A stretch of DNA of 64,000 nt from Halopseudomonas xinjiangensis (GCA_011050525.1 DRFO01000021.1:55276-119275); one strand, 5' to 3'; counted from the stretch's first letter, positions 9,579 to 18,176 are shown. The notes: generated by a model not told the origin, from the sequence alone. A program made the numbers and translations.

Positions 9579-9861
9579 CAGCTTTGACACCTCGCAGCTG
9601 CTCCGGCTGGTTGATCGACTGGACATCTACCTGGCCGAGCTGGGTGGCATCACCGCCATACGCGACGAGTTGCTGACATTGCATGCGATGGCTCTGACAA
9701 TTGTTAAGGGCATCGCTCTTACGGTGCCTGCCGAGAATGCTTGTATCTGGGCAGGGGCCGAGTCTCTGCAGATGGATCTTGAGGCGCTGGCTTCTTGGGC
9801 TCGCTCCGCTCAGCTCATCATCGCGCCGCTGGTCAATCTTGCTCCACAGCACGAGGCATGA
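9556..9861 (+). CDS. Small helical protein of unknown function next to transposon relic
   Basis: A 101-residue acidic-to-neutral protein opening with MALENLRDSFDTSQLLRLVD and predicted to be almost entirely helical. The middle (LLTLHAMALTIVKG) and the end (SAQLIIAPLVNLAPQ) are amphipathic. I recall similar short ORFs beside Tn3-family elements in pseudomonads, but cannot prove it here. It overlaps the end of the relic frame by 23 bases and ends 25 bp before the convergent transporter gene. Confidence 0.5.
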   Translation: MALENLRDSFDTSQLLRLVDRLDIYLAELGGITAIRDELLTLHAMALTIVKGIALTVPAENACIWAGAESLQMDLEALASWARSAQLIIAPLVNLAPQHEA

Positions 9862-9886
9862 GCGCTCTCGCCGGTTTCGCCCAGGC

Positions 9887-10846
9887 TCAGCTGTTTCTGA
9901 CCATGGCTGGAATCGCCCGTAAGTAGATCAACTCACCAATCAGTTCTACGAGTGTCTGAGTGATCACAGCCGCCGCGGCCAGCGCGCGAATGGACTCCGG
10001 GAGGGCTAGGGCCAGGGGAAGCACTACAAGCGAGTTGCGAGTGCCTGAGCTGAAAGCCACTGCCCTTGCGGCAGATGCCTCCAAGCCAAATAGCCTGGAG
10101 CTGAGCACGCCGAGGGCGGGAGCGAGTAGTAGAAAGGCTCCGTATACCGGAAGCAACGTCGCCAGGATGTCGAGTTGGTACACGACGGCCGCGATCTGCG
10201 AACCCACCACCACGATTAGAACCAGGGCCATTGCAGGCACTGGTAGCCAGGCCCAACCTGCGCGCCATGCGCGAACCAGCAGAGATCGGCGCCCGCCAAA
10301 TTCAGTGAGCACAGCCGCTACCAAGGGTAGGGCAATCAGTAACAGGAAGGCTTCTGCGAAGGGCCACAGCTCGATCATTGTGCCGGCCTCGGAACCAAGG
10401 ATTAGCTGCAAGTAGAGGGGCAGCAGCAGAAGCTGGAGCAACAGCAGCAAGGGCGTCGCCGCGAGCACCAGGCGGGAGTCCCCTTTGCCCAAGTGGGTGA
10501 AGACCACCACGTAATCGATACAAGGCGTCAGCAGGACAAGCAGCGCGCCGACCAACAAGGCCTTGTTCGATGAGAGCGGCCACGTCACCAACCACACCAT
10601 CAATGGCACCAACAGGAAGTTGGCCAGCAACAAAGCACCGACGAAGCGGTGGTTGGCAAAAGCTTCTCGCAGCTCTAGAAAGGGAATCTGCAGAAACATG
10701 GCATACATCAGCACGGCAATCGCCGGTGTGATGGCCAGGGCCGCCAGCCCGGCGAATTGCGCAGAGCTCAAACCTGCAACGGCAGCGGCCACCACCGCTG
10801 CAAAATACAATGCTATCTGATGTTCTTCCAGCCAGTCTCGCGACAT
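9887..10846 (-). CDS. ACR3/BASS-family membrane transporter, putative arsenite exporter
   Basis: Integral membrane protein of about 319 residues with some ten hydrophobic helices, of the bile acid:sodium symporter superfamily that includes the arsenite exporter ACR3. The segment LLVPLMVWLVTW, then LLTPCIDYVVVFTHLGKGD, places the conserved cysteine of ACR3 in helix 4; SSGTRNSLVVLPLAL corresponds to the conserved helix-9 region. I chose the start at 10846 (MSRDWLEEHQ), after a GGAAG site, over the longer frame at 10981, whose N-terminus is polar and unlike the family. No arsR or arsC lies nearby, so arsenic specificity is unproven. It may belong to the older transposon cargo. Confidence 0.7.
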   Translation of the reverse strand: MSRDWLEEHQIALYFAAVVAAAVAGLSSAQFAGLAALAITPAIAVLMYAMFLQIPFLELREAFANHRFVGALLLANFLLVPLMVWLVTWPLSSNKALLVGALLVLLTPCIDYVVVFTHLGKGDSRLVLAATPLLLLLQLLLLPLYLQLILGSEAGTMIELWPFAEAFLLLIALPLVAAVLTEFGGRRSLLVRAWRAGWAWLPVPAMALVLIVVVGSQIAAVVYQLDILATLLPVYGAFLLLAPALGVLSSRLFGLEASAARAVAFSSGTRNSLVVLPLALALPESIRALAAAAVITQTLVELIGELIYLRAIPAMVRNS

Positions 10847-10990
10847 CCTGATATCTTCCGTCGTTGCATAAGGGCGACATTCTCGCACTGACATCGGATT
10901 TAACCCAGTGTTTAGGCTGGTTGCGCAGCGTGATGCCTGGGTGCTTTTCGCTTTGGATGTGCCGTTGCGCGAAGCCTGCAACGCCCCTAA

Positions 10991-11926
10991 GAAGTCTTGC
11001 CGATAACCAGTGCCGTGTTAACCGCTACTCTTGCCAGCTTGCAGTTCCTGGATCGTGAGTGGACCCAGCCAGCCGCTGATCCTATCAATATTGCCTTCTT
11101 GCAAGGAAACATCGCGCAAGACAGAAAATGGGACCCGGATTCACGGGGAATCACGCTTGACCGTTATCAGGCGCTTACGAAGCAGCCTCTCGGGGCCGAC
11201 ATTGTGATTTGGCCAGAAACGGCAATCCCGATGTAGCATGACCAGGCTAGAGAATATCTTGCTGAGCTTAAGGCGTTAGCCGATCAGGCCGGCACCTCGT
11301 TGATGATTGGCGTCCCGATACGCGAGGCGGACGGTCGCACCTACAACGCGGTGACAAGCCTCTCAGATCCCGCAGGGTCCTACTACAAACGCCACTTGGT
11401 GCCATTCGGTGAATATGTTCCGCTCCGGGACTTCTTGGGTTCGGCCCTCGACGTGCTCGGAGCGCCCATGTCTGATTTCACACCAGGAAGAGGAGCGCAC
11501 GTCCTTAACGCAGCGGGTGTGCCCGTTGGGGTACTCATCTGCTACGAGGCGGTATTTGGTGCTGAAGTCACGGAACTTCTGCCCGAAACGCAGTTGCTGG
11601 TGAATGTCAGCAATGATGCCTGGTTCGGCAGCTCGATGGGCCTTTTCCAGCACTTTCAGATGGTCCGCATGCGTGCCATCGAAACCGGACGTGACCTACT
11701 GCGAGCCACGAACACCGGCATCACAGCAGCTGTCAGCTACGAGGGAAAGATCTTTACACGTGCTCCTCAATTTCGCGTAGCCACCCTCAGTGCCGAAGTG
11801 ACCCCCAGAACTGGCGCGACCCCTTATGTGCGCTGGCGGGATTGGCCTGTCCTTGGCGTGATCGCACTCGGACTCGGCTTGCTCCTGCTTCGTCGATTTC
11901 GCCAGTATCATCGGTTGGGTACATGA
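10991..11926 (+). pseudogene. lnt: Truncated, nonsense-mutated apolipoprotein N-acyltransferase
   Basis: Encodes the C-terminal nitrilase-fold half of Lnt, which adds the third acyl chain to lipoproteins. All three catalytic elements are readable: Glu in IWPETAIP, Lys in YYKRHLVPFGEYVP and Cys in VLICYEAVFG. An in-frame TAG at 11234-11236, just after the first of these, splits the frame. The N-terminal six-helix membrane half (about 200 residues) is absent: an in-frame stop lies at 10988-10990 and the transporter gene faces the other way. A final transmembrane helix (VLGVIALGLGLLLL) remains. It was probably an accessory copy. It shares an island with an accessory lspA, the enzyme that acts just before Lnt. 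Confidence 0.9.
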
Positions 11927-12203
11927 AGCTCGTCACTCTCTCGGTGCGTGCAGCTGCTCGTTGAGCGACTGTGGGACTCAGCGTGAACGGACTTACATTT
12001 AATTATTCACTAGTCGTATGAAAATGGTAAACCACTAGATTTTTAGCGTACCAGAGTGGCTAGCCAGGCTTCTGCCTCGCCTTTGAAGATTCTTTAATGT
12101 AATTTCAGCTCTGCATGATGCCTGAAGCCGATGCGATAATGGTTTTTCCGATAGCTGACGTTTGCAAGCAACTCAAAGGGCGGCGTCTATATGGAGAAGA
12201 GAT
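11927..12203. other. Intergenic stretch without a clear gene
   Basis: AT-richer than its flanks (for example 11996-12060 and 12085-12110). It contains the likely promoter of the downstream dsbD-like genes. CACTAG occurs twice, about 25 bp apart, near 12010-12040. No clear operator or RNA structure was recognised. Confidence 0.4.
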
Positions 12204-12305
12204 ATGAGCACTCAAACAACCTTCTGTTTAAGGATGCAAGCGGCCAATGGCGGGGTCAGACCGGACGTTTCAGTCGGGAATCGTCGGAAGGGCTGGAATA
12301 GCTGA
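12204..12305 (+). CDS. Possible 33-residue leader ORF coupled to the dsbD-like gene
   Basis: ATG at 12204 has a GGAG site eight bases upstream. The frame encodes MSTQTTFCLRMQAANGG... and ends with TGA at 12303-12305, directly abutting the ATG of the next gene at 12306. This is the layout of a translationally coupled leader. A second overlapping frame (12191-12301) also exists, so the peptide itself may be incidental. Confidence 0.35.
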   Translation: MSTQTTFCLRMQAANGGVRPDVSVGNRRKGWNS

Positions 12306-13499
12306 ATGATCGATCAAATTCCCTCTTTACTCATCGCCAGCCAGCTCTTAATGGCGACAGTGGCAGGTTTGCTGCTCAACCTGACGCCCTGCGTTTTGCC
12401 CGCGATTCCTATTAAGGTCCGGACTATCTTACGAGAGGCGGGCAGCCAACGATCGCACCGCGTGCTGGCCGCATTGGCGTTCACCGCAGGAACACTCGCG
12501 TTTTTCTTGACGCTGGGCGGATTGACCGCATTTCTTCAGTGGAGCTGGGGCACTTTGTTTCAGTCCGCGGTGTTCGTTGGTATCCTTGTTGCCTTGCTGG
12601 TCGGGTTTGCGGTGGTCACGTGGCTGGATTTGCCCATTCCGATCCCGTCGTTCGCCGCCTCGGCCCATGGCCGGCGTTACTCTGAAGGATTCTTATCGGG
12701 GTTATTGAGTGCGGTTTTGGCTGCACCTTGTGCTGGTCCTTTCCTGGGCGGAGTCCTAGCCTTTGCCGTTACCCAGCCGGCGCCGGTAACTATGGGGATA
12801 TTCGGCAGTATCGGGCTGGGGTTGTCGCTGCCCTACGCGGCACTGATCCTCAAACCCAAGTGGCTGAGCCGGTTGCCCAAGGCGGGGCCCTGGACTCTGG
12901 CCATTCGAGAAGTGCTCGCGCTGGTCTTGCTGGCCGCAGCCGTCTTCTTCAGCGCGAGCCTGGTGCCCAAAGCGGTTTATCCCTGGCTATGGTGGTCTTG
13001 GCTGGCACTGGTGCTGGCCTGGGGTGCTCGCCGTTTCGTCCAGGGTAATGGTACCGTGCGTGTGATCACCACAACGGCGGCAGGCCTTGCCCTTGCGATG
13101 ACTATGGGATTTGCATCCCCGCTGGACAGCAACGAAGACGAACTCGTCTGGCAACCCTACTCCGCAAAGCTACTGACGGAGACAAAAGCCCGGGGCACAC
13201 CCTATTTGCTGGAGTTCACCGCCGACTGGTGCATCAACTGTAAGATACTTGAGCGCACGGTCTACCAAGAGCCCTCCGTGGCCAAAGCCGTGCGGCGCAC
13301 CAAGATGGTGCCTATACAAGTGGACGTGACAGCGAGCAACCCCGAAAAAGATGCGCTATTAACTGCGACCGGTGGGCAGGCCTTACCCTTCGCAGTGGTT
13401 ATTGACGGTGACGGCACCGTTATCGCCCGTTTCACGGGGCTTTTTGACACCAACAGCTTGGTCGAAGCTATCAATCGCACCGGAAACCCACAACCTTAG
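12306..13499 (+). CDS. DsbD beta-gamma: membrane electron conduit with thioredoxin domain
   Basis: Carries electrons from cytosolic thioredoxin across the membrane. The protein (397 residues) starts directly in the eight-helix transmembrane beta domain. Its two reactive cysteines are readable: LLNLTPCVLPAIPIKV in helix 1 and AVLAAPCAGPFLGG in helix 4. A C-terminal thioredoxin-like gamma domain follows with WCINC (FTADWCINCKILERTVY) and the cis-proline region ALPFAVV. The N-terminal periplasmic alpha domain normally found in DsbD is missing, but a separate alpha-like protein is encoded 16 bp downstream. The split and its reversed order are unusual. In a copper island it would keep periplasmic thiols reduced or support Cu(I) handling (inference). 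Confidence 0.9.
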   Translation: MIDQIPSLLIASQLLMATVAGLLLNLTPCVLPAIPIKVRTILREAGSQRSHRVLAALAFTAGTLAFFLTLGGLTAFLQWSWGTLFQSAVFVGILVALLVGFAVVTWLDLPIPIPSFAASAHGRRYSEGFLSGLLSAVLAAPCAGPFLGGVLAFAVTQPAPVTMGIFGSIGLGLSLPYAALILKPKWLSRLPKAGPWTLAIREVLALVLLAAAVFFSASLVPKAVYPWLWWSWLALVLAWGARRFVQGNGTVRVITTTAAGLALAMTMGFASPLDSNEDELVWQPYSAKLLTETKARGTPYLLEFTADWCINCKILERTVYQEPSVAKAVRRTKMVPIQVDVTASNPEKDALLTATGGQALPFAVVIDGDGTVIARFTGLFDTNSLVEAINRTGNPQP

Positions 13500-13515
13500 A
13501 TACTGGAGATGAATC

Positions 13516-14100
13516 ATGGTGATTCGACACAAAGGATTGCTGGCTGGAGTAGTGGTTTTTCTGATCGCGATCGCTGCGTTCATGTTGATCGACACCAACG
13601 GAAACAACCTCGACGCTGCCCAGACTGAACGTGCCGGTTTTGAAGTCCCGGTTCCGGCCCGAACAGGGTTGGCAAATTCCGCTGATAAGGTCCGCCTCTC
13701 TCTTTCGAAAGGCGCCGCAACAATGGCGGGAAAGACGGATGATTTCGTTTTAACACTGAACATTGAACCGGGCTGGCACGTGAATGCAAACCCGGCCTCC
13801 ATAGAGTTCCTGATTCCCACCGTCGTCAGTTCTTCAGTCAATGGCCAGGCGCTTGAAATCCCGACGCAGTACCCGCGCGGCCGGGTCAGTGACATTGTGC
13901 TGGGTGACACCGCCCTTGAGGTGTATGACGACGGTGCAAGTATTCGGCTGCGGCCCGACGAAAAACAGATCGCCGTGCTGGAAAAGGTAGGCAGGCTCGA
14001 AATGATTGTACGGGTGCAGGCCTGCAGTGACGAGGGTGTTTGTCTGGCACCGGCTGACCTGCCCGTTGCGCTGAATCTGGACGATACCAAGCGACAATAA
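13516..14100 (+). CDS. DsbD alpha-like periplasmic domain protein
   Basis: A 194-residue protein with one N-terminal helix (LLAGVVVFLIAIAAFML), so it is anchored or secreted, followed by an immunoglobulin-like domain as in DsbD alpha. The segment EPGWHVNANP (about residues 85-94) is typical of the family. ACSDEGVCLAPADLPV near the end holds the paired cysteines that accept electrons from the gamma domain and pass them to substrates. A GGAG site precedes the ATG. It follows the beta-gamma gene by 16 bp and probably works with it as a two-piece DsbD. Confidence 0.87.
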   Translation: MVIRHKGLLAGVVVFLIAIAAFMLIDTNGNNLDAAQTERAGFEVPVPARTGLANSADKVRLSLSKGAATMAGKTDDFVLTLNIEPGWHVNANPASIEFLIPTVVSSSVNGQALEIPTQYPRGRVSDIVLGDTALEVYDDGASIRLRPDEKQIAVLEKVGRLEMIVRVQACSDEGVCLAPADLPVALNLDDTKRQ

Positions 14101-14135
14101 GTCAGAACGCCCCTCGGAAATGACTCAATTGGGGA

Positions 14136-14260
14136 ATGACTGTGAACAGCTTATTCAGAGTATTTCCAATTGCCGTGGTTGCTCTGGGCAGCTCAACGCC
14201 ATGCCCCACCGTTCATATCTGGAGATGGGCGAGACTCGCATCCGTAAACAGGCAGAGTCA
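14136..14260 (+). pseudogene. Possible truncated start of a secreted protein gene
   Basis: ATG at 14136 opens a frame reading MTVNSLFRVFPIAVVALGSS, a good signal-peptide-like start, 35 bp after the DsbD-alpha stop and in the same direction. After about 25 residues the frame loses protein-like character and runs into the antisense P450 gene. This suggests that the third gene of this operon was cut when the P450 segment arrived. Confidence 0.3.
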
Positions 14261-15505
14261 CATTGTAATACGCACATTCCGCATGACGAAGTGGCTTCGG
14301 GGTAGTGCCGGCAATCGGTCCCAGGTGATTGATAGATCTTGTTCGGGAACCTCATATTGGAGCGTGCGAGCCAGAAAACGGGCAGCAACGCTCATCAAGG
14401 CGACGGCAACGCCTTCTCCTGGACAGCGATGGTTAACATGCGGGTCGCCTGGTCCTTGCGGGATAAAGCAGTATGGCGACGGAGAGCTGGATCGAAAACG
14501 CTCAGGCTTGAAGTCATCTGCGTTTTCCCAGAGGTGGGAGTCGTGATTGGTTCCGTATAAATCCAGCAGAACTGGGGTGCCCCTATGAAAGGCATATCCT
14601 TCCCATAGAAAATCTTCTCTCACGCGAGCGCTCACCGCTGGGAAGAAGGGGTAGAAGCGCCGTACTTCCTGCACAAAGCAACTTACATAATTTTCATCTC
14701 CCGATTGCAGGTTTTTCAGACAACCCGGATGTTTGTGTAGTGCTAGCGCTGCAAAGGTTATGAATACCGAGACGGCTACCGTCGGCCGCAGCAAATTCAG
14801 CAGTTCCACTGATGCGGTATGTAGATCCAAAGGCTGTCCGTGCTGGTCCTTGTAATGGGCGATGCGTTCAAGAGGCGATTGCTCTGGTGTAGGCGAAGCA
14901 GCACGAGTGGACTCAATGAGCTGAGCCGCCCACTGTTCCAATCGGCGACGCGCCCGTCGTGCCTGCCAGTGCTGGAGACCGATCGCGCCGGCGTGTTCAT
15001 AGAGCGCTGCAAGATCTTGAGTCCATTGTTGAACATCTCTTTCAGCGAGCGGAGCACCGGCCCATTCGCATACGGTGCGGCACAAAACTTCGCGAGCAAT
15101 ATCGTAGAGGACGATTGACTCACCAAGACGCCAAGTTTGCGCATATTCTTGCCAACGCACTTCGCTCAACTCAGCTAGTTCCTGCACGCCCTCAGGTGCG
15201 AGAATTCCCATGAAGAGGGCCTTTCGGTGACGATGCGCATCACCGTCCAAACCTTGAACGCCGCCTTGCCCGAACAAGGTTTTTTGCAATCGCTTGGGCG
15301 CGGCGCCCTGGCGAACGAATCGGTCAGGGTCGCAGATCAAACGAGCCGCTTCGGCACCTGTTAGGCACAGAGTTTTCTGTAGCATCAAGCGAGTTTGAAA
15401 CACAGGCGATTGATGAAACTGACTGCGCGTGGAGATAAATCGGTAAGGGTCTCGCAAGAAGGCCCAAGTACTGTCCAATCCGGTGTCACGCGGTATGTAT
15501 GGCAT
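14258..15505 (-). CDS. CYP152-family fatty acid peroxygenase P450
   Basis: Cytochrome P450 of the peroxide-using fatty acid hydroxylase group, 415 residues, usual length. The heme thiolate is C361 in HRCPGEG, with the shortened Cys loop FIPQGPGDPHVN before it. R240-P241 in LLNLLRPTVAVS matches the Arg-Pro that binds the fatty acid carboxylate (R242-P243 in P450 BS-beta). Q84 in GGVQGLDGDAHRHRK sits where BS-beta has Gln85 and the alkene-forming OleT has His85. Hydroxylation is therefore more likely than decarboxylation. A GGGAG site precedes the ATG. It is the last gene of a same-strand row with fatty acid hydroxylase, AraC and lspA. Confidence 0.93.
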   Translation of the reverse strand: MPYIPRDTGLDSTWAFLRDPYRFISTRSQFHQSPVFQTRLMLQKTLCLTGAEAARLICDPDRFVRQGAAPKRLQKTLFGQGGVQGLDGDAHRHRKALFMGILAPEGVQELAELSEVRWQEYAQTWRLGESIVLYDIAREVLCRTVCEWAGAPLAERDVQQWTQDLAALYEHAGAIGLQHWQARRARRRLEQWAAQLIESTRAASPTPEQSPLERIAHYKDQHGQPLDLHTASVELLNLLRPTVAVSVFITFAALALHKHPGCLKNLQSGDENYVSCFVQEVRRFYPFFPAVSARVREDFLWEGYAFHRGTPVLLDLYGTNHDSHLWENADDFKPERFRSSSPSPYCFIPQGPGDPHVNHRCPGEGVAVALMSVAARFLARTLQYEVPEQDLSITWDRLPALPRSHFVMRNVRITM

Positions 15506-15540
15506 CGCTTATTCTCCCGTTGAGGCTCCACCCGTTCTAG

Positions 15541-16448
15541 CTACGTGTTGCGGCTTTCATCCTGCTCTGAAGAATTGTGACCGATCAAGTAAGCAAATGT
15601 TGGACGAAGAGGATCAATAAATTGCCCAAAATAATTTCTGAGATAGTCCTTTTCATGCAACCCAACCCCAGCTTCGCTCAGCTTCCCGGCGCTGTCGTAG
15701 AAGGTTCCGAACATCCGATCCCACGCAGTTGAAAACTCACCGAAGTTGACCTGAGCGTCTTCGAAGTCGCGCTTATGGTGCCAACGATGGACCTCAGCAA
15801 CCCCGAGCACATGCCGCAGCCAACCCACGCTGTAGTCCAGGTTCGAATGCTGAAAGGCCAGATGGACGGTCAGGATGCCGAACCACGTTGCGACTACGGC
15901 AGACGGAGCCCCAGATATGAGCAAAAGACCAGCCCCGGCCCGGCCATCAAAGCCGCATGCAGAGGATGTCGGCGTTCTCCGTTCATCCAGTAGAGCCGCT
16001 CAGCGCTGTGATGGATCATGTGAAAGCGCCACAATCAATGCACCCGGTGACTGATGCGGTGCATCATATACAGGCTCGAATCGAGCACGGCAGCGACTAG
16101 TAGCAATTGCAACCACAATGGGCTCTCGATCGGGAAGAGCCGAACCGAAGCCGGTACCGCATCGCCTAACTTGGCCAGGAATTCCGCAGTGAATTGGATG
16201 ACAGACAGGTTTACCAGCATGTGCAGCAGATCCGTCAGGGTGTCCTGATGATCTTCCAGCCAGGCCCGCCGAAAAGGCTGGATGCGCTCCAAGCCAGCAA
16301 TGAGTAGCAGCCCCGCCGCAGCGACTATGGGGGTGGTGGGCCAATACGGTACTCCAGCATACAGCGCCCAGATCATGAAGGCGGTGCAGCTACCAAACAC
16401 TAGTGGATAGCTCAGCCACCGTATGGCAAATCGCAGGGAAGTAGACAT
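15541..16448 (-). pseudogene. Fatty acid hydroxylase / sterol desaturase family, broken
   Basis: Di-iron membrane hydroxylase of the FA_hydroxylase superfamily. The N-terminal part (from 16448, AGGAG site upstream) has three to four hydrophobic helices. It ends at a TGA (16035-16037) just after the first histidine motif HRISHRVH, where a tryptophan codon is expected. Reading continues in that frame through HMIHHSAERLYWMNGE. Then near 15925-15935 one base appears to be missing from a T-run, and the remainder (LISGAPSAVVATWFG, QHSNLDYS, EVHRWHHKRD) is in another frame. One nonsense codon and one frameshift therefore inactivate it, unless the sequence contains errors. Its partner P450 downstream is intact. 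Confidence 0.85.
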
Positions 16449-16516
16449 CGCTCAGCTCCTGAATAGGGAGCCATGACTGTATGTGGGAAGGTACGCTTTC
16501 AGCTTGAACGAAAGAG

Positions 16517-17262
16517 CTACGATTCCTGAAGATCGACTTCAGCCAGGGCGGAGGAAGGATCGATGCCCAGCAGCGCTTTAAATGTCCGGGAGAAATGCGC
16601 CGAATCAGAAAAGCCCGCCTCATGGGCCGCTTCGGTGAGTAGCCCCCCTTTGGCTAGATGCTGTAGGGCTTGTGTGAGACGTAACCATTTCGCATAGCTG
16701 CGCAGCGGCAAGCCTGTCTGCTCCACGAACCAATGGGAAAACCGTGTAGGGGATAGGTGCACCAACGCGGCCATTTCTTCGCGCCCCATTTGGCCTCTAT
16801 GCAGCGCCTCAATCACCTTGGTCAAACGAAAATCTGGAATCGGAGGGTCGGGTAGCCGCAGTGCCTGGCGCACCCCCGCCCTAACCTGGAGAGCGGTATG
16901 TCCTGTCTCGCGCAGCACATCGATAATCGCTACTACGTCCGCCGGGGCGATCACGATTATCCTTGCTTCTTCGGTACGCCGCATAGCTGGGGCTTCATCG
17001 GATAGCGCATCCAGATAGATCGATAGAACTCGACCAGCACTGAGCCGGTGTTTCAGGCCCGCGGGGATAAAGATGGCTGCCCCTGTTTGAATGCCCAACG
17101 GGGTTTCAACCGATACAGGTGAGTCGAGGCCCACTGAAATCTGATGCGCCTGATGGTGTGCCACTCCTGGTGGCCGGCACGGCCATGAAAGATGCCGATG
17201 CCGGTCCCTACCCAGGCCTTGCCTGCCCAGCGCACCGTATTTGTTGAGGGCGAGCCTTTCAT
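16517..17262 (-). pseudogene. AraC-family regulator with a frameshift near its start
   Basis: The C-terminal 100 residues form a clear AraC double helix-turn-helix (MAALVHLSPTRFSHWFVEQ; EAAHEAGFSDSAHFSRTFKA). The N-terminal cupin-like sensor is split. The natural start (17262, MKGSPSTNTVRW...GHQEWHT) is in one frame, and from HQAHQISVGLDSP onward the protein continues in the next. A single base appears deleted near 17150-17160. A longer uninterrupted frame from 17287 exists, but its first 45 residues are not protein-like. The start overlaps the lspA stop (ATGA), so it is coupled to lspA. Probably once controlled the lipid genes downstream (inference). Confidence 0.75.
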
Positions 17263-17771
17263 TCTTTGACTCGGCCGGCTTCCGCATTTTGGCTCAGCAA
17301 ACTGCTCAGGATTAGCATGGCGGCGCCACCGACGATGCCAATATCTGCCAGGTTAAACGCAGGCCAATGCCAGGACTGCCAGTAAAAATCCAGGTAGTCG
17401 ATTACATGGCCGCGAAATGCGCGATCAATCAGATTCCCAACTGCCCCGCCCAAGATAAGGCTATAGCCTAGGGCTTCACCGCTGGCTCTGGGTTTACGCA
17501 ATATCAGAGCCAGCACGATCGAAACGACCAGAGCTATGACGATGAAGAAGTAACGCTGCCAACCACCTGCATCAGCCAAGAAGCTGAACGCCGCGCCGGT
17601 ATTCCAGAAGTGAACCAGATTAAAAAACGGGGTGAGAGGAATCACGGTGCCGACCGGGAGCGAACCCGTAATTGCGCTTTTCAACGCTAGGTCGGCCGAG
17701 GCAATGGTCAGCGATAGCATCCACCAGAACCAGGGAACAACAAAAGGTGACCTTTTAGGAGACGAGCTCAT
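17259..17771 (-). CDS. lspA: Lipoprotein signal peptidase II, island copy
   Basis: Inner-membrane aspartyl protease that cleaves prolipoproteins, 170 residues with four hydrophobic helices. The family motifs are present: FNLVHFWNTGAAFSFL, GGAVGNLIDRAFRGHVIDYLDF with the first catalytic Asp in NLIDR, and FNLADIGI with the second. I chose ATG 17771 because it has AAGGAG eight bases upstream and fits the family length. The open frame extends further upstream but lacks family likeness. It overlaps DUF3703 by ATGA. LspA copies in MerR-controlled metal islands are known from lead resistance (PbrC type), so a role with the MerR regulator upstream is likely. The housekeeping lspA should be elsewhere. 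Confidence 0.93.
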   Translation of the reverse strand: MSSSPKRSPFVVPWFWWMLSLTIASADLALKSAITGSLPVGTVIPLTPFFNLVHFWNTGAAFSFLADAGGWQRYFFIVIALVVSIVLALILRKPRASGEALGYSLILGGAVGNLIDRAFRGHVIDYLDFYWQSWHWPAFNLADIGIVGGAAMLILSSLLSQNAEAGRVKE

Positions 17772-18115
17772 CGCGTTTCTCCTTGAAGAAGTCGCTGCAG
17801 CTCCGGTGAGGTGGGCATTGGCGCAAAAGCACTGACCCTGGCGCGTCCGCTGTTTCCGAGCGGTACCCAAATCTTCGAGAACAGCAGGGCCGCCATGATT
17901 CGCGGTATTTGGCTGAGCACCTCCCGAAAGTCGCGCAACTGCCAGCCAGCCCTTAGCATCAGCCAATGGCTCTGAGCATGAAGAATAGGCATTCGCTGGC
18001 TCAATATGTGGGCTCGCTCCAGCCAGGAGAAAGCCTCGGTTGGCACCTCTTCATTGAGTGCTTTCCTCGCTTGGAAGAAGGCCTCACCGATGGCAATGCG
18101 GAGAACGGTATTCAT
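17768..18115 (-). CDS. DUF3703 family protein
   Basis: A 115-residue soluble protein of the DUF3703 family. I recognise AFSWLERAHILSQR, HAQSHWLMLRAGW, LRDFREVLSQIPRI and FSKIWVPLGNSGRARVSAF. Members occur next to cation transporters, MerR regulators and lspA in mobile metal-resistance clusters; no activity is known to me. It is the first gene after a perfect MerR-type operator (18153-18176) and is coupled by ATGA to lspA. Confidence 0.85.
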   Translation of the reverse strand: MNTVLRIAIGEAFFQARKALNEEVPTEAFSWLERAHILSQRMPILHAQSHWLMLRAGWQLRDFREVLSQIPRIMAALLFSKIWVPLGNSGRARVSAFAPMPTSPELQRLLQGETR

Positions 18116-18152
18116 TTAGATCTCACTTACGCAGCAGATGGTCCAAGTGAAC

Positions 18153-18176
18153 ACCCTATAGCCGCTATAGGGTCAA
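18153..18176 (-). promoter_or_regulatory. MerR-type operator and promoter for DUF3703-lspA
   Basis: A perfect 9-3-9 dyad (ACCCTATAG / CTATAGGGT). On the minus strand it lies directly after TTGACC as the -35 element, and TTCACT follows at a 19-bp spacing as a weak -10. The long spacer is the hallmark of MerR-activated promoters, and the dyad resembles CadR/PbrR operators. It is 38 bp before the DUF3703 start. Confidence 0.85.

Noticed and set aside
17263..17287. Longer uninterrupted AraC frame starting at 17287
   Set aside because: Its first 45 residues are not AraC-like, while the alternative frame from 17262 gives the family N-terminus. A frameshift explains both.
17772..17966. Extended lspA start at 17966
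   Set aside because: The extra 65 residues are the DUF3703 gene read in another frame; the ATG at 17771 has a strong ribosome site.
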